From the NCBI GenBank assembly GCA_963693285.1, contig OY848930.1, forward strand, positions 2,542,001 to 2,606,000: a stretch of DNA of 64,000 nucleotides, written 5' to 3'. This DNA is from Xestospongia muta. Taxonomy: Eukaryota; Porifera; Demospongiae; Haplosclerida; Petrosiidae. The translations under genes and the position numbers were made by a program. The notes under the pieces were generated by a model, which was not told where the DNA came from, made no database searches, and saw nothing but the letters and a program-made list of their open reading frames with translations. Shown in pieces: positions 1-11,767 of the stretch; position 1 is the first letter of the stretch; every line of letters begins with the position of its first letter.

Positions 1-722
1 AGAGCTTTCTGAAAGTTAAAAAAGATTAGAAATTAACTGTGAAAACTGGTTAAATAAGCTGATCTAAAGAGTTTAGTAAGTTTATCTGTCTTAAATATAC
101 TAATAAACTAGTCTAAATAGGTTAAAACTCTAAAATAAAGAGTTTAAAGTTTTTTAAGAGTTAAATACATTAGAAATTAACTGTGAAAACTGGTTAAATA
201 AGCTGATCTAAAGAGTTTAGTAAGTTTATCTGTCTTAAATATACTAATAAAGTAGTCTAAATAGGTTAAAACTCTAAAATAAAGAGTTTAGAGCTTTCTG
301 AAAGTTAAAAAGATTAGAAATTAACTGTGAAAACTGGTTAAATAAGCTGATCTAAAGAGTTTAGTAAGTTTATCTGTCTTAAATATACTAATAAAGTAGT
401 CTAAATAGGTTAAAAATCTAAAATAAAGAGTTTAGAGCTTTTTGAAATTTAAAAAAGATTAGAAATTAACTGTGAAAACTGGTTAAATAAGCTGATCTAA
501 TGAGTTTAGTAAGTTTATCTGTCTTAAATATACTAATAAAGTAGTCTAAATAGGTTAAAACTCTAAAATAAAGAGTTTAGAGCTTTCTGAAAGTTAAAAA
601 GATTAGAAATTAACTGTGAAAACTGGTTAAATAAGCTGATCTAAAGAGTTTAGTAAGTTTATCTGTCTTAAATATACTAATAAAGTAGTCTAAATAGGTT
701 AAAACTCTAAATTAAAGAGTAT
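1..722 (+). repeat. Five-monomer unit, copy 1
   Basis: Monomer order here is CTTTCTG type, then GTTTTTTAAGAG type with ACATTAG, CTTTCTG with A5, CTTTTTGAAATTT with TAATGAG, then CTTTCTG with A5. The same order returns 722 bp later; the TAATGAG variant, for example, has TGAG at 501 and again at 1223. The window cuts the first monomer, so the true left edge is unknown. The two copies differ at scattered bases and so are older than the multi-kilobase copies downstream. Confidence 0.7.
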
Positions 723-1444
723 AGAGCTTTCTGAAAGTTAAAAAAGATTAGAAATTAACTGTGAAAACTGGTTAAATAAGCTGATCTAAAGAGTTTAGTA
801 AGTTTATCTGTCTTAAATATACTAATAAAGTAGTCTAAATAGGTTAAAACTCTAAAATAAAGAGTTTACAGTTTTTTAAGAGTTAAAAACATTAGAAATT
901 AACTGTGAAAACTGGTTAAATAAGCTGATCTAAAGAGTTTAGTAAGTTTATCTGTCTTAAATATACTAATAAAGTAGTCTAAATAGGTTAAAACTCTAAA
1001 ATAAAGAGTTTAGAGCTTTCTGAAAGTTAAAAAGATTAGAAATTAACTGTGAAAACTGGTTAAATAAGCTGATCTAAAGAGTTTAGTAAGTTTATCTGTC
1101 TTAAATATACTAATAAAGTAGTCTAAATAGGTTAAAACTCTAAAATAAAGAGTTTAGAGCTTTTTGAAATTTAAAAAAGATTAGAAATTAACTGTGAAAA
1201 CTGGTTAAATAAGCTGATCTAATGAGTTTAGTAAGTTTATCTGTCTTAAATATACTAATAAAGTAGTCTAAATAGGTTAAAACTCTAAAATAAAGAGTTT
1301 AGAGCTTTTTGAAATTAAAAAAAGATTAGAAATTAACTGTGAAAACTGGTTAAATAAGCTGATCTAAAGAGTTTAGTAAGTTTATCTGTCTTAAATATAC
1401 TAATAAACTAGGCTAATGAGGTTAAAACTCTAAAATAAAGACTT
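723..1444 (+). repeat. Five-monomer unit, copy 2
   Basis: Second copy of the 722 bp pattern at the window start. Its GTTTACAGTTTTTTAAG monomer (about 866) pairs with the one near 145, and its TAATGAG monomer (1223) with 501. The last monomer carries a private CTAGGCTAATGAGG variant (about 1408-1422) in place of the usual TAGTCTAAATAGG. Confidence 0.65.
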
Positions 1445-2250
1445 TAGAGCTTTTTAAAAGTTAAAAAAGATTAGAAATTAACTTTGAAAACGGTTAAAAT
1501 AAGCTGATCTAAAGAGTTTAGTAAGTTTATCTGTCTTAAATATTCTAATAAAGTAGTCTAAATAGGTTAAAACTCTAAAATAAAGAGTTTAGAACTTTTT
1601 GAAAGTTAAAAAAGATTAGAAATTAACTGTGAAAACGGTTAAAATAAGCTGATCTAAAGAGTTTAGTAAGTTTATCTGTCTTAAATATACTAATAAAGTA
1701 GTCTAAATAAGTTAAAACTCTAAAATAAAGAGTTTAAAGTTTTTTCAGAGTTAAAAAAGATTAGAAATTAACTGTGAAAACTGATTAAATAAGCTGATCT
1801 AAAGAGTTTAGTAAGTTTATCTGTCTTAAATATACTAATAAAGTAGTCTAAATAGGTTAAAACTCTAAAATAAAGAGTTTAGAGCTTTTTGAAAGTTAAA
1901 AAAGATTAGAAATTAACTGTGAAAACTGGTTAACTAAGCTGATCTAATGAGTTTAGTAAGTTTATCTGTCTTAAATATACTAATAAAGTAGTCTAAATAG
2001 GTTAAAACTCTAAAATAAAGAGTTTAGAGGTTTCTGAAAGTTAAAAAGATTAGAAATTAACTGTGAAAACTGGTTAAATAAGCTGATCTAAAGAGTTTAG
2101 TAAGTTTATCTGTCTTAAATATACTAATAAACTAGTCTAAATAGGTTAAAACTCTAAATTAAAGAGTATAGAGCTTTCTGAAAGTTAAAAAAGATTAGAA
2201 ATTAACTGTGAAAACTGGTTAAATAAGCTGATCTAAAGAGTTTAGTAAGT
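1440..2250 (+). repeat. Monomer run paralogous to 3901-4711 (offset 2461 bp, 17 monomers)
   Basis: Shared variant order shows the relation: GACTTTAGAGCTTTTTAAAAG with AACTTTG and ATATTC, then AACGG, then GTTTTTTCAGAG, then TAATGAG, then a G-GTTTCTG monomer, then AAATTAAAGAGTATAG. The same series begins at 3901. The GTTTACAGTTTTTTAAG marker further upstream (866 and 3471) is instead 2605 bp apart, so one monomer was gained or lost between the two markers. Confidence 0.65.
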
Positions 2251-5200
2251 TTATCTTTCTTAAATATACTAATAAAGTAGTCTAAATAGGTTAAAACTCT
2301 AAAATAAAGAGCTTAGAGCTTTTTGAAAGTTAAAAAAGATTAGAAATTAACTGTGAAAAAGGTTAAAATAAGCTGATCTAAAGAGTTTAGTAAGTTTATC
2401 TGTCTTAAATATACTAATAAAGTAGTCTAAATAGGTTAAAACTCTAAATTAAAGAGTATAGAGCTTTCTGAAAGTTAAAAAAATTTAGAAATTACCTGTG
2501 AAAACTGGTTAAATAAGCTGATCTAAAGAGTTTAGTAAGTTTATCTGTCTTAAATATACTAATAAAGTAGTCTAAATAGGTTAAAACTCTAAAATAAAGA
2601 GTTTAAAGTTTTTTAAGATTTAAAAAAGATGAGAAATTAACTGTGAAAACTGGTTAAATAAGCTGATCTAAAGAGTTTAGTAAGTTTATCTGTCTTAAAT
2701 ATACAAATAAAGTAGTCTAATTAGGTTAAAACTATAAAATAAAGAGTTTAGAGCCTTTTGAAATTTAAGAAAGATTAGAAATTAAGTGTGAAGATTGGTT
2801 AAATAAGCTGATCTAAAGAGTTTAGTAAGTTTATCTGTCTTAAATATACTAATAAAGTAGTCTAAATAGGTTAAAACTCTAAATTAAAGAGTATAGAGCT
2901 TTCTGAAAGTTAAAAAAGATTAGAAATTAACTGTGAAAACTGGTTAAATAAGCTGATCTAAAGAGTTTAGTAAGTTTATCTGTCTTAAATATACTAATAA
3001 AGTAGTCTAAATAGGTTAAAACTCTAAAATAAAGAGTTTAGAGCTTTTTGAAAGTTAAAAAAGATTAGAAATTAACTGTGAAAACGGTTAAAATAAGCTG
3101 ATCTAAAGAGTTTAGTAAGTTTATCTGTCTTAAATATACTAATAAAGTAGTCTAAATAGGTTAAAACTCTAAAATAAAGAGTTTACAGCTTTTTGAAAGT
3201 TAAAAAAGATTAGAAATTAACTGTGAAAACTGGTTAAATAAGCTGATCTAAAGAGTTTAGTAAGTTTATCTGTCTTAAATATACTAATAAAGTAGTCTAA
3301 ATAGGTTAAAACTCTAAAATAAAGAGTTTAGAGCTTTCTGAAAGTTAAAAAAGATTAGAAATTAACTGTGAAAACTGGTTAAATAAGCTGATCTAAAGAG
3401 TTTAGTAAGTTTATCTGTCTTAAATATACTAATAAACTAGTCTAAATAGGTTAAAACTCTAAAATAAAGAGTTTACAGTTTTTTAAGAGTTAAAAACATT
3501 AGAAATTAACTGTGAAAACTGGTTAAATAAGCTGATCTAAAGAGTTTAGTAAGTTTATCTGTCTTAAATATACTAATAAAGTAGTCTAAATAGGTTAAAA
3601 CTCTAAAATAAAGAGTTTAGAGCTTTCTGAAAGTTAAAAAGATTAGAAATTAACTGTGAAAACTGGTTAAATAAGCTGATCTAAAGAGTTTAGTAAGTTT
3701 ATCTGTCTTAAATATACTAATAAAGTAGTCTAAATAGGTTAAAACTCTAAAATAAAGAGTTTAGAGCTTTCTGAAAGTTAAAAAGATTAGAAATTAACTG
3801 TGAAAACTGGTTAAATAAGCTGATCTAAAGAGTTTAGTAAGTTTATCTGTCTTAAATATACTAATAAAGTAGTCTAAATAGGTTAAAACTCTAAAATAAA
3901 GACTTTAGAGCTTTTTAAAAGTTAAAAAAGATTAGAAATTAACTTTGAAAACGGTTAAAATAAGCTGATCTAAAGAGTCTAGTAAGTTTATCTGTCTTAA
4001 ATATTCTAATAAAGTAGTCTAAATAGGTTAAAACTCTAAAATAAAGAGTTTAGAGCTTTTTCAAAGTTAAAAAAGATTAGAAATTAACTGTGAAAACGGT
4101 TAAAATAAGCTTATCTAAAGAGTTCAGTAAGTTTATCTGTCTTAAATATACTAATAAAGTAGTCTAAATAAGATAAAACTCTAAAATAAAGAGTTTAAAG
4201 TTTTTTCAGAGTTAAAAAAGATTAGAAATTAACTGTGAAAACTGGTTAAATAAGCTGATCTAAAGAGTTTAGTAAGTTTATCTGTCTTAAATATACTAAT
4301 AAAGTAGTCTAAATAGGTTAAAACTCTAAAATAAAGAGTTTAGAGCTTTTTGAAAGTTAAAAAATATTAGAAATTAACTGTGAAAACTGGTTAAATAAGC
4401 TGATCTAATGAGTTTAGTAAGTTTATCTGTCTTAAATATACTAATAAAGTAGTCTAAATAGGTTAAAACTCTAAAATAAAGAGTTTAGAAGTTTCTGAAA
4501 GTTAAAAAGATTAGAAATTAACTGTGAAAACTGGCTAAATAAGCTGATCTAAAGAGTTTAGTAAGTTTATCTGTCTTAAATATACTAATAAAGTAGTCTA
4601 AATAGGTTAAAACTCTAAATTAAAGAGTATAGAGCTTTCTGAAAGTTAAAAAAGATTAGAAATTAACTGTGAAAACTGGTTAAATAAGCTGATCTAAAGA
4701 GTTTAGTAAGTTTATCTGTCTAAAATATACTAATAAAGTAGTCTAAATAGGTTAAAACTCTAAAATAAAGAGTTTAGAGCTTTTTGAAAGTTAAAAAAGA
4801 TTAAAAATTAACTGTAAAAAAGGTTAAAATAAGCTGATCTAAAGAGTTTAGTAAGTTTATCTGTCTTAAATATACTAATAAAGTAGTCTAAATAGGTTAA
4901 AACTCTAAATTAAAGAGTATAGAGCTTTCTGAAAGTTAAAAAAGATTAGAAATTCACTGTGAAAACTGGTTGAATAAGCTGATCTAAAGAGTTTAGTAAG
5001 TTTATCTGTCTTAAATATACTAATAAAGTAGTCTAAATAGGTTAAAACTCTAAAATAAAGAGTTTAAAGTTTTTTAAGAGTTAAAAAAGATGAGATATTA
5101 ACTGTGAAAACTGGTTAAATAAACTATCTAAAGAGTTTACTAAGTTTATCTGTCTTAAATATACAAATAAAGTAGTCTAATTAGGTTAAAACTCTAAAAT

Positions 5201-5301
5201 AAAGAGTTTAGAGCCTTTTGAAATTTAAGAAAGATTAGAAATTAAGTGTTAAAATTGGTTAAATAAACTGATCTAAAGAGTTTAGTAAGTTTATCTGTCT
5301 T

Positions 5302-6129
5302 AAATATACTAATAAAGTAGTCTAAATAGGTTAAAACTCTAAAATAAAGAGTTTAGAGCTTTTGAAAGTTAAAAAAGATTAGAAATTAACGGTGAAAACG
5401 GGTTAAATAAGCTGATCTAAAGAGTTTAGTAAGTTTATCTGACTTAAATATACTAATAAAGTAGTCTAAAGAGGTTAAAACTCTAAAATATAGAGTTTAG
5501 AGCTTTTTGAAAGTTAAAAAAGATTAGAAATTAACTGTGAAAACGGGTTAAATAAGCTGATCTAAAGAGTTTAGTAAGTTTATCTGTCTTAAATATACTA
5601 ATAAAGTAGTCTAAATAGGTTAAAAAAGATTAGAAATTAACTGTGAAAACTGGTTAAATAAGCTGATCTAAAGAGTTTAGTAAGTTTATCTGTCTTAAAT
5701 ATACTAATAAAGTAGTCTAAAGAGGTTAAAACTCTAAAATAAAGAGTTTAGAGCTTTTTGAAAGTTAAAAAAGATTAGAAATTAACTGTGAAAACGGGTT
5801 AAATAAGCTGATCTAAAGAGTTTAGTAAGTTTATCTGTCTTAAATATACTAATAAAGTAGTCTAAATAAGTTAAAACTCTAAAAAAAGAGTTTAAAGTTT
5901 TTTCAGAGTTAAAAAAGATTAGAAATTAACTGTGAAAACTGGTTAAATAAGCTGATCTAAAGAGTTTACTAAGTTTATCTGTCTTAAATATACTAATAAA
6001 CTAGTCTAAATAGGTTAAAACTCTAAAATAAAGAGTTTAGAGCTTTTTGAAATTTAAGAAAGATTAGAAATTAAGTGTGAAAATTGGTTAAATAAGCTGA
6101 TCTAAAGAGTTTAGTAAGTTTATCTTTCT
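5302..6129 (+). repeat. 829 bp tandem duplication, copy 1
   Basis: Six monomers, one of them truncated to 106 bp, repeated immediately downstream. Markers: TCTGACTT at 5441 and 6270, and the truncation scar at 5618 and 6447, each 829 bp apart. The homologous blocks at 11.77-14.48 and 19.65-22.36 kb hold only one copy, so this is most simply a gain in HOR copy 1, although a loss elsewhere is not excluded. Confidence 0.8.
5611..5632 (+). repeat. Truncated 106 bp monomer scar (seven copies in 5.6-23.6 kb)
   Basis: GGTTAAAAAAGATTAG joins the end of one monomer directly to the A-run of the next, losing 39 bp, so the GATTAG-to-GATTAG distance is 106 instead of 145. The normal monomer has GTTAAAA at both ends of the lost 39 bp, so the loss fits slippage between 7 bp direct repeats. 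The same scar lies at 5618, 6447, 9155, 13023, 15588, 20906 and 23615. Their spacings equal the HOR offsets (829, 2708, 7405, 2565, 7883, 2709), so one deletion was copied rather than arising seven times. Confidence 0.9.
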
Positions 6130-6958
6130 TAAATATACTAATAAAGTAGTCTAAATAGGTTAAAACTCTAAAATAAAGAGTTTAGAGCTTTTGAAAGTTA
6201 AAAAAGATTAGAAATTAACGGTGAAAACGGGTTAAATAAGCTGATCTAAAGAGTTTAGTAAGTTTATCTGACTTAAATATACTAATAAAGTAGTCTAAAG
6301 AGGTTAAAACTCTAAAATATAGAGTTTAGAGCTTTTTGAAAGTTAAAAAAGATTAGAAATTAACTGTGAAAACGGGTTAAATAAGCTGATCTAAAGAGTT
6401 TAGTAAGTTTATCTGTCTTAAATATACTAATAAAGTAGTCTAAATAGGTTAAAAAAGATTAGAAATTAACTGTGAAAACTGGTTAAATAAGCTGATCTAA
6501 AGAGTTTAGTAAGTTTATCTGTCTTAAATATACTAATAAAGTAGTCTAAAGAGGTTAAAACTCTAAAATAAAGAGTTTAGAGCTTTTTGAAAGTTAAAAA
6601 AGATTAGAAATTAACTGTGAAAACGGGTTAAATAAGCTGATCTAAAGAGTTTAGTAAGTTTATCTGTCTTAAATATACTAATAAAGTAGTCTAAATAAGT
6701 TAAAACTCTAAAAAAAGAGTTTAAAGTTTTTTCAGAGTTAAAAAAGATTAGAAATTAACTGTGAAAACTGGTTAAATAAGCTGATCTAAAGAGTTTACTA
6801 AGTTTATCTGTCTTAAATATACTAATAAACTAGTCTAAATAGGTTAAAACTATAAAATAAAGAGTTTAGAGCTTTTTGAAATTTAAGAAAGATTAGAAAT
6901 TAAGTGTGAAAATTGGTTAAATAAGCTGATCTAAAGAGTTTAGTAAGTTTATCTTTCT
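6130..6958 (+). repeat. 829 bp tandem duplication, copy 2
   Basis: Second copy of the six-monomer segment. Near the join (about 6126) the left side matches the TATCTTTCTT variant that also ends the second copy near 6951, as expected for unequal exchange. Just beyond, near 7000, a private one-base deletion (CTCTAAAAAAAGAG) accounts for the 6576/6577 difference in offset to 13-14 kb. Confidence 0.78.
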
Positions 6959-9594
6959 TAAATATACTAATAAAGTAGTCTAAATAGGTTAAAACTCTAA
7001 AAAAAGAGTTTAGAGCTTTCTGAAAGTTAAAAAGATTAGAAATTAACTGTGAAAACTGGTTAAATAAGCTGATCTAAAGAGTTGAGTAAGTTTATCTGTC
7101 TTAAATATACTAATAAAGTAATCTAATTAGGTTAAAACTCTAAAATAAAGAGTTTAGAGCTTTCTGAAAGTTAAAAAAGATTAGAAATTAACTGTGAAAA
7201 CTGGTTAAATAAGCAGATCTAATGAGTTTAGTAAGTTTATCTGTCTTAAATATACTAATAAAGTAGTCTAAATAGGTTAAAACTCTAAAATAAAGAGTTT
7301 AGAGCTTTCTGAAAGTTAAAAAGATTAGAAATTAACTGTGAAAACTGGTTAAATAAGCTGATCTAAAGAGTTTAGTAAGTTTATCTGTCTTAAATATACT
7401 AATAAAGTAGTCTAAATAGGTTAAAACTCTAAATTAAAGAGTATAGAGCTTTCTGAAATTTAAAAAAGATTAGAAATTAACTGTGAAAACTGGTTAAATA
7501 AGCTGATCTAAAGAGTTTAGTAAGTTTATCTGTCTTAAATATACTAATAAAGTAGTCTAAATAGGTTAAAACTCTAAAATAAAGAGTTTAGAGCTTTTTG
7601 AAAGTTAAAAAAGATTGGAAATTAACTGTGAAAACTGGTTAAATAAGCTTATCTAAAGAGTTTAGTAAGGTTATCTGTCTTAAATATACTAATAAAGTAG
7701 TCTAAATAGGTTAAAACTCTAAAATAAAGAGTTTAAAGTTTTTTAAGAGTTAAATAGATGAGAAATTAATTGTGAAAACTGGTTAAATAAGCTGATCTAA
7801 AGAGTTTAGTAAGTTTATCTGTCTTAAATATACTAATAAAGTAGTCTAAATAGGTTAAAACTCTAAAATAAAGAGTTTAGAGCTTTTTGAAAGTTAAAAA
7901 ATATTAGAAATTAACTGTGAAAACTGGTTAAATAAGCTGATCTAATGAGTTTAGTAAGTTTATCTGTCTTAAATATACTAATAAAGTAGTCTAAATAGGT
8001 TAAAACTCTAAAATAAAGAGTTTAGAAGTTTCTGAAAGTTAAAAAGATTAGAAATTAACTGTGAAAACTGGTTAAATAAGCTGATCTAAAGAGTTTAGTA
8101 AGTTTATCTGTCTTAAATATACTAATAAAGTAGTCTAAATAGGTTAAAACTCTAAATTAAAGAGTATAGAGCTTTCTGAAAGTTAAAAAAGATTAGAAAT
8201 TAACTGTGAAAACTGGTTAAATAAGCTGATCTAAAGAGTTTAGTAAGTTTATCTGTCTTAAATATACTAATAAAGTAGTCTAAATAGGTTAAAACTCTAA
8301 AATAAAGAGTTTAGAGCTTTTTGAAAGTTAAAAAAGATTAAAAATTAACTGTAAAAAAGGTTAAAATAAGCTGATCTAAAGAGTTTAGTAAGTTTATCTG
8401 TCTTAAATATACTAATAAAGTAGTTTAAATAGGTTAAAACTCTAAATTAAAGAGTATAGAGCTTTCTGAAAGTTAAAAAAGATTAGAAATTCACTGTGAA
8501 AACTGGTTAAATAAGCTGATCTAAAGAGTTTAGTAAGTTTATCTGTCTTAAATATACTAATAAAGTAGTCTAAATAGGTTAAAACTCTAAAATAAAGAGT
8601 TTAAAGTTTTTTAAGAGTTAAAAAAGATGAGATATTAACTGTGAAAACTGGTTAAATAAACTATCTAAAGAGTTTACTAAGTTTATCTGTCTTAAATATA
8701 CAAATAAAGTAGTCTAATTAGGTTAAAACTCTAAAATAAAGAGTTTAGAGCCTTTTCAAATTTAAGAAAGATTAGAAATTAAGTGTGAAAATTGGTTAAA
8801 TAAACTGATCTAAAGAGTTTAGTAAGTTTATCTGTCTTAAATATACTAATAAAGTAGTCTAAATAGGTTAAAACTCTAAAATAAAGAGTTTAGAGCTTTT
8901 GAAAGTTAAAAAAGATTAGAAATTAACGGTGAAAACGGGTTAAATAAGCTGATCTAAAGAGTTTAGTAAGTTTATCTGTCTTAAATATACTAATAAAGTA
9001 GTCTAAAGAGGTTAAAACTCTAAAATAAAGAGTTAAGAGCTTTTTGAAAGTTAAAAAAGATTAGAAATTAACTGTGAAAACGGGTTAAATAAGCTGATCT
9101 AAAGAGTTTAGTAAGTTTATCTGTCTTAAATATACTAATAAAGTAGTCTAAATAGGTTAAAAAAGATTAGAAATTAACTGTGAAAACTGGTTAAATAAGC
9201 TGATCTAAAGAGTTTAGTAAGTTTATCTGTCTTAAATATACTAATAAAGTAGTCTAAAGAGGTTAAAACTCTAAAATAAAGAGTTTAGAGCTTTTTGAAA
9301 GTTAAAAAAGATTAGAAATTAACTGTGAAAACGGGTTAAATAAGCTGATCTAAAGAGTTTAGTAAGTTTATCTGTCTTAAATATACTAATAAAGTAGTCT
9401 AAATAAGTTAAAACTCTAAAAAAAGAGTTTAAAGTTTTTTCAGAGTTAAAAAAGATTAGAAATTAACTGTGAAAACTGGTTAAATAAGCTGATCTAAAGA
9501 GTTTAGTAAGTTTATCTGTCTAAATATACTAATAAACTAGTCTAAATAGGTTAAAACTCTAAAATAAAGAGTTTAGAGCTTTTTGAAATTTAAG

Positions 9595-9610
9595 AAAGAT
9601 TAGAAATTAA
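9595..9610 (+). other. Crossover window between HOR copies 1 and 2
   Basis: To the left the sequence follows the CTTTTTGAAATTTAAG monomer found near 16.0 kb; to the right, from AAGATTAGAAATTAA onward, it follows 2190 and beyond (offset 7405). The first base conflicting with the left parent is C9611 (CTGTG against GTGTG), and the last conflicting with the right parent is about 9594. Homology is in register, as expected for unequal crossing-over. Confidence 0.75.
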
Positions 9611-11767
9611 CTGTGAAAACTGGTTAAATAAGCTGATCTAAAGAGTTTAGTAAGTTTATCTTTCTTAAATATACTAATAAAGTAGTCTAAATAGGTTAAA
9701 ACTCTAAAATAAAGAGCTTAGAGCTTTTTGAAAGTTAAAAAAGATTAGAAATTAACTGTGAAAAAGGTTAAAATAAGCTGATCTAAAGAGTTTAGTAAGT
9801 TTATCTGTCTTAAATATACTAATAAAGTAGTCTAAATAGGTTAAAACTCTAAATTAAAGAGTATAGAGCTTTCTGAAAGTTAAAAAAAATTAGAAATTAC
9901 CTGTGAAAACTGGTTAAATAAGCTGATCTAAAGAGTTTAGTAAGTTTATCTGTCTTAAATATACTAATAAAGTAGTCTAAATAGGTTAAAACTCTAAAAT
10001 AAAGAGTTTAAAGTTTTTTAAGAGTTAAAAAAGATGAGAAATTAACTGTGAAAACTGGTTAAATAAGCTGATCTAAAGAGTTTAGTAAGTTTATCTGTCT
10101 TAAATATACAAATAAAGTAGTCTAATTAGGTTAAAACTATAAAATAAAGAGTTTAGAGCCTTTTGAAATTTAAGAAAGATTAGAAATTAAGTGTGAAGAT
10201 TGGTTAAATAAGCTGATCTAAAGAGTTTAGTAAGTTTATCTGTCTTAAATATACTAATAAAGTAGTCTAAATAGGTTAAAACTCTAAATTAAAGAGTATA
10301 GAGCTTTCTGAAAGTTAAAAAAGATTAGAAATTAACTGTGAAAACTGGTTAAATAAGCTGATCTAAAGAGTTTAGTAAGTTTATCTGTCTTAAATATACT
10401 AATAAAGTAGTCTAAATAGGTTAAAACTCTAAAATAAAGAGTTTAGAGCTTTTTGAAAGTTAAAAAAGATTAGAAATTAACTGTGAAAACGGTTAAAATA
10501 AGCTGATCTAAAGAGTTTAGTAAGTTTATCTGTCTTAAATATACTAATAAAGTAGTCTAAATAGGTTAAAACTCTAAAATAAAGAGTTTACAGCTTTTTG
10601 AAAGTTAAAAAAGATTAGAAATTAACTGTGAAAACTGGTTAAATAAGCTGATCTAAAGAGTTTAGTAAGTTTATCTGTCTTAAATATACTAATAAAGTAG
10701 TCTAAATAGGTTAAAACTCTAAAATAAAGAGTTTAGAGCTTTCTGAAAGTTAAAAAAGATTAGAAATTAACTGTGAAAACTGGTTAAATAAGCTGATCTA
10801 AAGAGTTTAGTAAGTTTATCTGTCTTAAATATACTAATAAACTAGTCTAAATAGGTTAAAACTCTAAAATAAAGAGTTTACAGTTTTTTAAGAGTTAAAA
10901 ACATTAGAAATTAACTGTGAAAACTGGTTAAATAAGCTGATCTAAAGAGTTTAGTAAGTTTATCTGTCTTAAATATACTAATAAAGTAGTCTAAATAGGT
11001 TAAAACTCTAAAATAAAGAGTTTAGAGCTTTCTGAAAGTTAAAAAGATTAGAAATTAACTGTGAAAACTGGTTAAATAAGCTGATCTAAAGAGTTTAGTA
11101 AGTTTATCTGTCTTAAATATACTAATAAAGTAGTCTAAATAGGTTAAAACTCTAAAATAAAGAGTTTAGAGCTTTCTGAAAGTTAAAAAGATTAGAAATT
11201 AACTGTGAAAACTGGTTAAATAAGCTGATCTAAAGAGTTTAGTAAGTTTATCTGTCTTAAATATACTAATAAAGTAGTCTAAATAGGTTAAAACTCTAAA
11301 ATAAAGACTTTAGAGCTTTTTAAAAGTTAAAAAAGATTAGAAATTAACTTTGAAAACGGTTAAAATAAGCTGATCTAAAGAGTCTAGTAAGTTTATCTGT
11401 CTTAAATATTCTAATAAAGTAGTCTAAATAGGTTAAAACTCTAAAATAAAGAGTTTAGAGCTTTTTCAAAGTTAAAAAAGATTAGAAATTAACTGTGAAA
11501 ACGGTTAAAATAAGCTTATCTAAAGAGTTCAGTAAGTTTATCTGTCTTAAATATACTAATAAAGTAGTCTAAATAAGATAAAACTCTAAAATAAAGAGTT
11601 TAAAGTTTTTTCAGAGTTAAAAAAGATTAGAAATTAACTGTGAAAACTGGTTAAATAAGCTGATCTAAAGAGTTTAGTAAGTTTATCTGTCTTAAATATA
11701 CTAATAAAGTAGTCTAAATAGGTTAAAACTCTAAAATAAAGAGTTTAGAGCTTTTTGAAAGTTAAAA

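Larger units (their letters stand above)
2190..9594 (+). repeat. Higher-order repeat block, copy 1 (7405 bp)
   Basis: About 51 monomers whose rare variants reappear in the same order 7405 bp downstream. Pairs checked: GTGAAAAAGG 2341/9746, TTATCTTTCT 2251/9656, GTTTACAGTTTT 3471/10876, AGTCTAG 3976/11381, AATATTAG 4363/11768, GATTAAAAATT 4799/12204, TCTGACTT 5441/12846. After about 6.1 kb the offset drops to 6577 because this copy holds an extra 829 bp tandem duplication. Only scattered single-base differences were noticed, far fewer than between neighbouring monomers, which is the signature of an HOR. It consists of a 2.2 kb leader (to 4363), a 3537 bp sub-block (to 7900) and 1.7 kb of a second sub-block. 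Confidence 0.88.
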